Below are positions 56,659-64,000 of a stretch of 64,000 nt of DNA, one piece after another. Position numbers and translations under genes: made by a program. Numbering within the stretch: the first letter of the stretch is position 1; each line of letters starts with the position of its first letter. Source of the stretch: Streptomyces cinereus (GTDB taxonomy: Bacteria; Pseudomonadota; Gammaproteobacteria; Pseudomonadales; Moraxellaceae). Where the stretch lies: positions 30,711 through 94,710 of the forward strand of contig BMPS01000008.1 in assembly GCA_014647715.1 (NCBI GenBank). The letters are read 5' to 3'. The notes under the pieces are model-generated. The model saw only the letters and a list, made by a program, of their open reading frames with translations. It had not been told where the DNA came from and searched no databases.

Positions 56659-57762
56659 TTATACGCTAGTTTGCTCAAACTGCTGCATAAATTTGATTAA
56701 CTTTTCAACGGTCGCCAAATCAATCGCGTTATAAATACTGGCGCGCATGCCGCCCACCGTACGGTGTCCTTTAAGATTCAGTAGCCCTGCTTCGTCGGCT
56801 TTTGCTAAGAAGGTTTTATCAAGTTGACTATCTGCCAAGGTGAAGGGTACATTCATGATTGAGCGGTTGTCTTTGTTGACAGGGTTTTGGTAAAAATCGC
56901 TTTGGTCGATAAATTCATACAGCTTTTGCGCTTTTAACAAATTTTGTTGATAGATTGCCTCAACACCCCCTTGTTCAAGCAACCATTCAAACACCAAACC
57001 TGCCAAATACCAAGAAAAAGTTGCTGGGGTATTGACCATCGAATCATTGTCGGCTTGGTTTTTATAGTCCAAGATACTTGGGCAAACCAAGTTGGCATGA
57101 CCGATCAAATCATCACGGACAATCACAAGCGTCAAACCTGCAGGACCGATATTTTTTTGCGCACCTGCATAAATCAGTCCAAATTTTGATACATCTATTG
57201 GGCTAGATAGGATGCAAGATGACATATCCGCCACGATAGGTACATTGACCGCTGGCACATCAAACAACGCTAAGCCATTAATGGTCTCGTTGGGGCAATA
57301 ATGGAAATAATCGGCGTTGTCATTAAGTTGCCAGCTATCACGTGGAGGCACAGTGGTATAGTTGCTGTCTTTGGCAGAAGAAACGACATTGATTTTGCCT
57401 AGCCCTGCTTGCTCATAGCGTTTGGCTTCGCTGATGGCTTTTTTAGACCAAATGCCAGTGTCTAAATAATCGGCTTCCCCTTTGAGTAAATTCAATGGAA
57501 TGGCTGAAAACTGCAGGCTTGCGCCACCTTGCAAAAATAGCACTTTATAATTATCAGGAATATTCATCAGCTTGCGCAAATCCTGCTCGGCTTTTGAGGC
57601 AATGCCCACAAATTCACTGCTACGGTGGCTCATCTCCATCACCGACATGCCTGAGCCATGCCAATTTAACAATTCGGCTTGCGCTTTTTGCAGCACCGCA
57701 GTCGGCATAGACGCTGGTCCTGCACAAAAGTTAGCAACACGTTGATCAAAGCTGACACTCAT
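56659..57762 (-). CDS. serC: phosphoserine aminotransferase
   Basis: PLP enzyme of serine (and pyridoxine) synthesis. 367 aa. NFCAGPASMPTAVLQKAQAE at the start, GMSVMEMSHRSSEF, FLQGGASLQFSAIP, and the PLP lysine in LIYAGAQKNIGPAGLTLVIV. Ends with GHRTVGGMRASIYNA. A tandem repeat of TATCGTGTGAAATG lies upstream (57777-57806). Confidence 0.97.
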   Translation of the reverse strand: MSVSFDQRVANFCAGPASMPTAVLQKAQAELLNWHGSGMSVMEMSHRSSEFVGIASKAEQDLRKLMNIPDNYKVLFLQGGASLQFSAIPLNLLKGEADYLDTGIWSKKAISEAKRYEQAGLGKINVVSSAKDSNYTTVPPRDSWQLNDNADYFHYCPNETINGLALFDVPAVNVPIVADMSSCILSSPIDVSKFGLIYAGAQKNIGPAGLTLVIVRDDLIGHANLVCPSILDYKNQADNDSMVNTPATFSWYLAGLVFEWLLEQGGVEAIYQQNLLKAQKLYEFIDQSDFYQNPVNKDNRSIMNVPFTLADSQLDKTFLAKADEAGLLNLKGHRTVGGMRASIYNAIDLATVEKLIKFMQQFEQTSV

Positions 57763-57776
57763 AGCACGTTCCTTTT

Positions 57777-57806
57777 TATCGTGTGAAATGTTATCGTGTG
57801 AAATGA
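57777..57806. repeat. 15-bp tandem duplication upstream of serC
   Basis: TATCGTGTGAAATGT followed by TATCGTGTGAAATGA, 15 bp from the serC start. Confidence 0.85.
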
Positions 57807-57882
57807 CATAAAAAAATACTTTACCACAATATGGCTAGTCGATGAATCATAAAGATGCATCATCAATCGGTGGCTTTTAAGC

Positions 57883-58734
57883 TTAACTTGATAGCAACTG
57901 CCAAAGTTGGCGTTTTAGGCGATAATCATCGAGCATATCTACCATATACGGCAGACGCTGTATCGGTTGTTCATCTAGACAGTCAGGCAATGGCGTCAAT
58001 GCCCCCACCTTGGGATTGCCTTGATTGATACGGTATAAAAACCCCGAAAACCCTGCGACTGCCATCGGGTAGCTGCTCATTAATTGCACCGTGGCTTTGG
58101 GTAAATGCTGGCTATCGGTGAGCAAGGGAAAGTTAAAAAAATGCACTGACGCTTTTAACCCACTGATGATTTGTTGCCATAACTGGTGTTGGCGGCTGTC
58201 CGTCTGCAAAAAGTGACTATCAACCACCAGTGTCCACTCACCCACGACTATCGCCTGCAGATCAAAACTGGCAGTGAGTAATTCATCACTGAGCTGTTCA
58301 TTATTGAACCGTTCATCACTGCACCTATCACTAGTTGGCGCAGGGTCACTTTTTAAAGGTGAATGATGGGGTAAAGTTGAATCGTTGGGTAAAGGTAAAT
58401 CATGGGTTTGAAAATCTGCCAGACTCGCTGGCGGTAATGCTGCTACGCCCCCAACGGCATCATCCGCAATAACAGGATGATTGATGTTTGGCGTTGTATC
58501 AATGGGCACAAGTTCGCTAGTTAACCCAGTTTGAGCGGGTTGCAACTGCTGCGGCATGGCAGCAAGGGTCTCAACCGCTTGATAGGAAGAAACAACCTCA
58601 AAATCTTCTAGATTAGCAAACGTTTTGACAGGGCAATCTTGGCGCACCCAACGCGTAACACCCATCTGCGCCAGTATTTCGCTTTGCCAGGCATCGTACT
58701 GCTGCTCATCAAGGGTAAGGTCAGGTACAGTCAT
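57883..58734 (-). CDS. uncharacterised protein, possibly DNA polymerase III psi-like
   Basis: 283 aa. N-terminal YDAWQSEILAQMGVTRWVRQ resembles the start of HolD (psi), where LxxLGITQWxL is conserved. The middle (about residues 80-150) is low-complexity with short repeats (D-E-R/E-Q/D-E-L). The C-terminal part LQAIVVGEWTLVVDSHFLQ and LYRINQGNPKVGALTPLPD appears folded. HolD is normally ~140 residues, so the assignment is weak. Alternatively a Moraxellaceae-specific protein. Lies between aroC and serC. Confidence 0.5.
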   Translation of the reverse strand: MTVPDLTLDEQQYDAWQSEILAQMGVTRWVRQDCPVKTFANLEDFEVVSSYQAVETLAAMPQQLQPAQTGLTSELVPIDTTPNINHPVIADDAVGGVAALPPASLADFQTHDLPLPNDSTLPHHSPLKSDPAPTSDRCSDERFNNEQLSDELLTASFDLQAIVVGEWTLVVDSHFLQTDSRQHQLWQQIISGLKASVHFFNFPLLTDSQHLPKATVQLMSSYPMAVAGFSGFLYRINQGNPKVGALTPLPDCLDEQPIQRLPYMVDMLDDYRLKRQLWQLLSS

Positions 58735-58809
58735 ACCAATGTTAACTCAAGTTGAATGGGGCAACGCATTATAGCAACCTTATGGCAACCAAATACCCCT
58801 AGTAAAAAA

Positions 58810-59913
58810 TTACACAATCGGGGTGAGCGGCACAGTGACATCCGCGTTTTGCCCACGATGACGCAGATAATGGTCTAACAGCACGATGGCAAGCATGGCT
58901 TCTGCAATCGGCGTAGCACGCACACCGACACAAGGATCATGCCGCCCTTTGGTTAGCATCTCTACTGCATTGCCGTGAATATCAATACTTTGACCCGGGG
59001 TGGTGATACTGGCAGTAGGTTTTAGCGCAATACTCACTACAATCGTCTGACCCGATGAAATTCCCCCTAAAATTCCCCCGGCATGGTTGGCATTAAAGCC
59101 GTGCAAGGTTAACTCGTCGCGAGACTCATGCCCAAACTGTCCCGCCACTGCCATGCCATCGCCAATTTCAACGCCTTTGACTGCATTGATACTCATCATC
59201 GCATGCGCGATATCCGCATCAAGCCTGTCAAACACAGGCTCGCCGAGTCCCACAGGTACACCCGATGCCAATATGGTAAGCTTTGCGCCACAGCTTGTTC
59301 CTTGCTCACGGCATTGGGTAATCAGCTGCTCAAACTTTGGCAAGGCATCTATATCCGCACAAAAAAATGGGTTGCTGTTGACAAATTCCCAATCAATCGT
59401 ATCTTCAGGTATCTGTTTGGCAACCACATCACCAATCTGGGTCACATAACCGCGGACTTCTACCCCTAGCCGTTGTTTCAAATATTTCTTGGCAATCGCG
59501 CCCGCTGCCACTCGCATTGCCGTTTCGCGCGCTGATGAGCGACCACCGCCACGATAATCGCGAAACCCATATTTCATGCTATAAGTATAATCGGCATGGT
59601 TGGGACGAAAGGTGTCTTTAATATCGCTATAATCTTTGGATTTTTGGTTGGTATTGCGAATCAACAGCCCGATAGAAGTGCCTGTCGTTTTACCCTCAAA
59701 CACGCCAGAGATAATTTCAACTGCATCGTCTTCACGGCGCTGGGTCGCAAATTTTGAGGTACCGGGCTTACGGCGATCCAGATCAATTTGCAGATCTGCT
59801 TCGGTTAAAGGCAACCCTGGTGGCACGCCGTCAACGATTGCCATAAGTCCTGCGCCATGTGATTCGCCACAGGTGGTGACGGTAAAAACTTGCCCGATGG
59901 TGTTGCCTGCCAT
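58810..59913 (-). CDS. aroC: chorismate synthase
   Basis: Last step of the shikimate pathway, FMN-dependent. 367 aa. Signatures: [20 protein letters not shown] with GESHG, RRPGT-type [37 protein letters not shown], and the C-terminal [22 protein letters not shown] ribosome site precedes the ATG. Confidence 0.98.
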   Translation of the reverse strand: MAGNTIGQVFTVTTCGESHGAGLMAIVDGVPPGLPLTEADLQIDLDRRKPGTSKFATQRREDDAVEIISGVFEGKTTGTSIGLLIRNTNQKSKDYSDIKDTFRPNHADYTYSMKYGFRDYRGGGRSSARETAMRVAAGAIAKKYLKQRLGVEVRGYVTQIGDVVAKQIPEDTIDWEFVNSNPFFCADIDALPKFEQLITQCREQGTSCGAKLTILASGVPVGLGEPVFDRLDADIAHAMMSINAVKGVEIGDGMAVAGQFGHESRDELTLHGFNANHAGGILGGISSGQTIVVSIALKPTASITTPGQSIDIHGNAVEMLTKGRHDPCVGVRATPIAEAMLAIVLLDHYLRHRGQNADVTVPLTPIV

Positions 59914-60054
59914 TTACGCTCCGCTTAATTTTTCATCAATACTTACAAATCAAATAATAGGTTTGTTGCACCCTGTTCATATATTGTTTTTTTTAGCCAT
60001 TATCTAACTTGTTAAATCAACAAGTTAAAGATAGCAACCCTAAACAAGCGCTTA

Positions 60055-61224
60055 CTAAGAAACACTCACATACTGCTCAAAATATGCCCGATTTTCCATC
60101 AATTCATCATAATCCATGGCAAAAATCCCATGTCCGCCATGCGCAAAGGTTAACCAATCAAACTGAATTTCAGGATACGCTTGGCGCAGTGCCCATTCAC
60201 TATCCCCCACCTCGCATACCAGTAAGCCGTCACGAGTTAGATAATCTGGGGCGTTGTATAAAATATGATGCACCAAATCCAAGCCATCTTGTCCCGCTGC
60301 CAACGCGTGGTCTGGCTCATGCAAGAACTCGGGTGGCAAATCTGCCATCGTTGCCGCATCGACATACGGCGGGTTGGTCACAATCAAATCATATTGATTT
60401 TCTGCAGGTACTTTTTCAAATAAGTTTGACTCAATCAAATTGACTTGATGGTTCATATGATGATGTTCCACATTGACCGCTGCCACTTCTAGGGCGTTTT
60501 TATCGATATCACTGGCATCGACCATTGCATCAGGGAAACGGCTTGCCAAGGCAATGGCAATACAGCCTGAACCTGTACACAAATCAAGCATACGCTCTGG
60601 TTGTGCTAACTGTTTATCATACAATCCGTGGTCATGAAATTTTTTGTCATTAGTAGTGCCACTGATTTTTTCAACCAAATCATTCGGTTCAAAATACGGA
60701 TAAAACTGCTGGCGAATCAGCTCAGCAATTGGCGAGCGTGGAATCAATACCCGCTCATCCACATAAAATGGCAAATCGCAAAAATAAGATAAATTAATTA
60801 AATAACTTAAAGGCTTACGTTCAACGATACGGCGCTGCAACAATGTCAATACTTCTGATTTTTCGCTATTGGTCAGGCGGCAATCTAAAATTTGCTCATC
60901 GGCAGACCAATCAAGCGACAAGGTTTGTAGCACAATAGCCGAAGCCTCAGCAAACTCATCTGTGGTACCTTGCGCGACTACCACATCATACTCGCGTAAT
61001 TTACTGACCCCAAAACGGATAAAATCGCGAATCGTTTTTAGGGTTTGGTGGGCTTCAGCAAACTCTTGCTGCATGGTGTCAAAGATGTCATCTGATTCGC
61101 TTTCTTCATCCATATCAAGTGCTTGCAAATCGATTTGCAAGTCATCAAAATTTTGTGAATCTTGATTTTGGTCAAAAGATGGCGTGAGAGAAACATTGGC
61201 TGATGCAAATGGCGATGATGACAT
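60055..61224 (-). CDS. prmB: ribosomal protein L3 glutamine methyltransferase
   Basis: N5-glutamine methylation of L3. 389 aa, about 80 longer than E. coli PrmB because of an acidic N-terminal extension (Asp/Glu-rich around residues 20-50). SAM motif MLDLCTGSGCIAIALASRFP, active-site NPPY in DLIVTNPPYVDAATMADLP, and the PrmB-like YCDLPFYVDERVLIPRSPIAE. Release-factor methyltransferase PrmC is the close relative, but the DLPFYVDERVLIPRSP stretch favours PrmB. Genomic neighbour aroC is also next to prmB in E. coli. Confidence 0.93.
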   Translation of the reverse strand: MSSSPFASANVSLTPSFDQNQDSQNFDDLQIDLQALDMDEESESDDIFDTMQQEFAEAHQTLKTIRDFIRFGVSKLREYDVVVAQGTTDEFAEASAIVLQTLSLDWSADEQILDCRLTNSEKSEVLTLLQRRIVERKPLSYLINLSYFCDLPFYVDERVLIPRSPIAELIRQQFYPYFEPNDLVEKISGTTNDKKFHDHGLYDKQLAQPERMLDLCTGSGCIAIALASRFPDAMVDASDIDKNALEVAAVNVEHHHMNHQVNLIESNLFEKVPAENQYDLIVTNPPYVDAATMADLPPEFLHEPDHALAAGQDGLDLVHHILYNAPDYLTRDGLLVCEVGDSEWALRQAYPEIQFDWLTFAHGGHGIFAMDYDELMENRAYFEQYVSVS

Positions 61225-61764
61225 AGTGGTTAACCTAAAAAATTTTGAATTAAAATTATAATATACTTTGATTTTTTTACAAATTATTTAACAAGCTAAA
61301 GTCATTTCATAAGTTAAAGCTTCGCAGATTTGTACCCTTGAATATTTAATCATTGAGTTATCCTATAAACATTGCAAGCACGCCTATTGCCAATAGTGCA
61401 AAACATTTTACACACTTTTTAGCTTTATTTTGCTATAAGAATACAGCTTGGTTAAAAAATTTTACCATTATCTATCGCGCGATTTGTTAATGTTAAACTT
61501 AGGATAGATAAATTTATCTATGGAACAATTTGACTATAGAAATTCAACTAAAGAGCAGTTTAACTAGGGCGCAAGGTTGTTAAACGCTTTGCCAAAATCT
61601 ACTTAAACTACCGTGCTATCAACCCATAAGTCATTGCCCGAAAGGTCGGTTTTTATAGTAAAGTTGGTTTTTATAGTATAATTGCGGCCAATTTATACTT
61701 TTATTGTACGTTAATTATATTGTCCCTTATTTTTATTTGTTATTGCCCATTATTGAGTCAATCT
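61225..61764. other. long intergenic region prmB / L,D-transpeptidase
   Basis: 540 bp. It holds the divergent promoters. An 18-bp tandem duplication (GGTTTTTATAGTAAAGTT at 61648-61665, GGTTTTTATAGTATAATT at 61666-61683) makes a TATAAT at 61677-61682 that may be the -10 box of the rightward gene. No other gene was found. Confidence 0.55.
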
Positions 61765-63168
61765 ATGAAAAAATTTGTACTGTCTACCCTAGCTTGTCTG
61801 ATTGCCAATCAAGCATTTGCAGCCACCAACACGGTCTCAGACACCACCGCCAAAACGGCACCCGCCACCAAAGCTGTGACCAAAAAAACGACCACGACTA
61901 AAACTGCCACCACGAAAGCGGCGAGCACCCCTACCGCTAAAAAAACCACTACCGATAGTAAAACGGCTAAAAAACCGCAAACAGCCAAGCCCGCAGCTAA
62001 CGTCACCCAATCTACCAGCACGCCAAAAGTCGCCTCGGCTGCTGCAATGACGGCAGCAACCGATATCCCTTTGACCCCAATCCCAGCCACCACCACAGCA
62101 TTAGGCATTAAAGAAGACGCCACGCAAACAGGTATCGACAGTGACTATACCTCGGGTGCGGGTGTCGCAGGCGCGAGCTCTGAAGAGCTCAATAATACTA
62201 CGACGGCTGCGCCAACCTTTGACCCGACAACAGTGGGTAACAATAAAACAGCAACAACACCTGCCAGTTTTTCTAACCTAAATTTGTCTGACTACGCACA
62301 GCTAGTCAATAGTGCCGACTGGAAACCTGGTCAAAATGTTAACTCAGCAACGACCTTAAAACTTCAAGCCTTGTTAGATTGGAATCATGCTTCACCGGGT
62401 CCAATTGATGGCGGTTGGGGTATGAATGCCAAAAAAGCGCTCAAAAATTTCCAAGCCATGCATGGACTACCCCAAGATGGCCGTATGAACGCCGAAGTTT
62501 GGAAACTGTTAAATGAAAAAATTCCTGCCAATCAGCCTGTGTTGGTCGGTTATACCTTGACGCAAGAAGATATCAAAGGTCCGTATCAGCCAACACCGAG
62601 TGGTAGTGAAGCCAAATCTAAAATGAAAGGTCTATACTATCAAGACGTCCAAGAAATGTTGGCTGAACGTTTCCACATGGATATTCGCTATCTTAAAAAG
62701 CTCAATGCCGATAAAAAATTCACCGTGGGTGAAACCATCACCGTCTTTAACCCAGGCGCGCCGCTCAATGAGAAAATCACCCGTTTGGTTGCCAAAAAAG
62801 CCGACAATATCTTATACGCTTATAATGGCGATAGATTAATTGCCACTTATCCTACCACGGTCGGTAGTAGTGATACACCGTCTCCTACGGGTACCTTTAG
62901 TATTGTCAACCGTGTTAAAAACCCTTGGTACCGCGCCAGTAGCGGTGAAGGCAAAGATAAAAAAGTGTTTATGTTGCCGCCAGGACCCAACGGTCCAGTC
63001 GGTGTGGTATGGATGGGACTGAGTAAACCCTCATACGGGATTCATGGCTCGCCCGTTCCTGAAGGCATTAGCCGTCAAGCCTCGCACGGCTGTGTTCGCT
63101 TAACCAACTGGGATGTGCTTGAAGTGTATGCCAATGTTGATACAGGCACCAAGGTAGATTTACAGTAG
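61765..63168 (+). CDS. L,D-transpeptidase (YkuD) with peptidoglycan-binding domain
   Basis: 467 aa from the ATG at 61765; an upstream ATG at 61720 would spoil the signal peptide. Signal peptide MKKFVLSTLACLIANQAFA. Residues ~20-110 are Ala/Thr/Lys-rich low complexity, likely periplasmic linker. A PG_binding_1 domain follows (LQALLDWNHASPGPIDGGWG, FQAMHGLPQDGRMNAEVWKL). The C-terminal YkuD domain has HGSPVPEG and SHGCVRLTNWD, with catalytic Cys443. It forms 3-3 peptidoglycan cross-links or attaches proteins to the wall in the periplasm. Confidence 0.95.
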   Translation: MKKFVLSTLACLIANQAFAATNTVSDTTAKTAPATKAVTKKTTTTKTATTKAASTPTAKKTTTDSKTAKKPQTAKPAANVTQSTSTPKVASAAAMTAATDIPLTPIPATTTALGIKEDATQTGIDSDYTSGAGVAGASSEELNNTTTAAPTFDPTTVGNNKTATTPASFSNLNLSDYAQLVNSADWKPGQNVNSATTLKLQALLDWNHASPGPIDGGWGMNAKKALKNFQAMHGLPQDGRMNAEVWKLLNEKIPANQPVLVGYTLTQEDIKGPYQPTPSGSEAKSKMKGLYYQDVQEMLAERFHMDIRYLKKLNADKKFTVGETITVFNPGAPLNEKITRLVAKKADNILYAYNGDRLIATYPTTVGSSDTPSPTGTFSIVNRVKNPWYRASSGEGKDKKVFMLPPGPNGPVGVVWMGLSKPSYGIHGSPVPEGISRQASHGCVRLTNWDVLEVYANVDTGTKVDLQ

Positions 63169-63240
63169 CTGTTGAGCTACAGCGTTTAGCACCGTAGTCT
63201 AGCGTGAGTGCTATACACTTTTAACCTTATTAGCCATAAA

Positions 63241-63279
63241 AAAACCGCTTAGCTATTATTAGTTAAGCGGTTTTAGCGA
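63241..63279. terminator. bidirectional terminator
   Basis: 11-bp stem AAAACCGCTTA/TAAGCGGTTTT with a 12-nt partly paired loop, between convergent genes. Confidence 0.88.
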
Positions 63280-63306
63280 TTTTAGTTATTTATCTAGCGT
63301 ACTTTG

Positions 63307-63519
63307 TTATCGCGCAACTGGGGTTTTGACAATATTCAGTGTTTGCATTTTTTTGGCGACAATCCATGCAATTGGAATAGATAGGAGTAAGCCAACAATC
63401 GCTGTGGCTATAATGTGTGGAATTTGGTCAAAACCAGTTATAAGCGCGATGGTCATTAAAACACCGATAGTCACACCAGAAGCGATTGTAAAAATTACGC
63501 TAAATAATTGCCAGTTCAT
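63307..63519 (-). CDS. small two-helix membrane protein
   Basis: 70 aa, start at 63519 with AAGGAAT upstream. Two membrane segments: LFSVIFTIASGVTIGVLMTIAL and IIATAIVGLLLSIPIAWIVA, then a short basic tail KKMQTLNIVKTPVAR. No enzymatic motif. I recognise no family; small membrane proteins of this kind are common in Moraxellaceae. It opposes the L,D-transpeptidase and shares its terminator. Confidence 0.65.
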   Translation of the reverse strand: MNWQLFSVIFTIASGVTIGVLMTIALITGFDQIPHIIATAIVGLLLSIPIAWIVAKKMQTLNIVKTPVAR

Positions 63520-64000
63520 AACAATTCCTTATCATTGTGTAAATAGATGTATTTGTTACGTATAGTTATAATCCAATCCCACACTCAAAACAAGGGAAAA
63601 AAGATTAAACAAATGCAAAACCTAAAACAATTGGTTATCAATCCCACATTTTTAGTAAGGTTTAATTTGAATCAAATCTATCGAAAAATCCAAAAAACCC
63701 GTGTTTTTTTCCGATTAATGTGACTGAGGTCGAGGAATTTAATTGACTTTATAAACATTGATGAAAAAAAATCCCACCCAGTTTTTTAAGTTTGATGGCA
63801 CATTTTTTAGTCACTATTTTTAGTCACTATTTTTAGTCACTATTTTTAGTAACTATTTTTAGTAACTATTTTGGGTGTGGTATAAAAAGAATGCTCACTA
63901 TACCCAGCCATAATTGACATAATGAAACAATAAATCGAATGCTTTAAAATGATTTTCTAATTTCTTAGAAAAACAACACGTCTTTCGGAATACACGCCTA
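63520..64000. other. window-end non-coding region
   Basis: 481 bp, very A/T-rich. Apart from the 13-bp tandem repeat, no gene or RNA was found. Confidence 0.5.
63804..63871. repeat. 13-bp tandem repeat (about 5 copies)
   Basis: Unit TTTTTAGTCACTA three times, then TTTTTAGTAACTA twice. The last two copies share a C-to-A change, which suggests stepwise expansion. Confidence 0.92.

Noticed and set aside
61809..62123. 104-codon Val/Ala-rich frame antisense to the L,D-transpeptidase
   Set aside because: Shadow of the Ala/Thr/Lys low-complexity region of the real gene on the other strand.
63804..63871. CRISPR-like array
   Set aside because: Units are contiguous 13-mers with no spacers and no cas genes nearby.

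Overview
The window looks like chromosomal DNA of a gammaproteobacterium of the family Moraxellaceae (Moraxella/Psychrobacter/Acinetobacter side, perhaps close to Moraxella osloensis). This is inferred from gene content: a monomeric NADP isocitrate dehydrogenase, a long (455 aa) GAPDH, a Nudix-ThiE fusion, a long FabH-like synthase, and a moderate-to-low GC, A/T-rich intergenic style. No rRNA operon, insertion sequence, prophage or CRISPR array is visible. Most of the window is ordinary housekeeping DNA with few accessory insertions.

Layout. 1-6.7 kb: 3'-truncated icd, a WYL regulator with a TerD-domain protein, recJ, and a small EcsC/DUF697-like protein. 6.8-13.2 kb: a BtuB-like TonB receptor, then the nitrogen two-component genes ntrB-ntrC, with a Ser/Thr protein kinase overlapping the end of ntrC by 4 nt. 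A sigma-54 promoter and an NtrC-like box lie upstream of ntrB. 13.2-19.1 kb: tRNA-Leu(UAG), an orphan AAA+ ATPase, clpA, clpS and a membrane/coiled-coil protein. 19.3-28.8 kb: argC-hemE, proB, a DegV protein, obgE, gap, a lipocalin, and the Nudix-ThiE fusion. 28.8-38 kb: Fur-controlled hemP (too short for ordinary ORF calling), an SDR dehydrogenase with an acyl-CoA synthetase, orn, rsgA, rhodanese-grxC-secB, a pteridine-reductase-like SDR, and a membrane-anchored HtrA protease. 38-47.5 kb: lysS, a PLD-like protein, prfA, a FabH-like KAS III, a methyltransferase, folD, tRNA-Cys and tRNA-Leu(UAA), and a GspE/PilB ATPase. 47.6-56.5 kb: a DHA2 MFS exporter and a yejABEF-type peptide ABC operon. 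That operon carries gloB between yejA and yejB, and it is split between yejE and yejF by an opposite-strand vapBC module next to a 24-codon ORF that resembles a HINT-domain fragment. 56.6-64 kb: serC, a possible HolD-like protein, aroC, prmB, an L,D-transpeptidase and a small membrane protein.

The most unusual signals are three. First, the ntr locus reads as an autoregulated three-gene unit that includes an atypical Ser/Thr kinase. Second, a toxin-antitoxin module and a possible polymorphic-toxin relic interrupt the yej operon. Third, short (8-24 bp) tandem duplications recur at gene edges; several span a stop codon (ntrB, obgE, gap, hemP, secB, folM-like, grxC) and one spans the proB start codon. 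No wholly new multi-gene defence or metabolic system could be supported from sequence alone.
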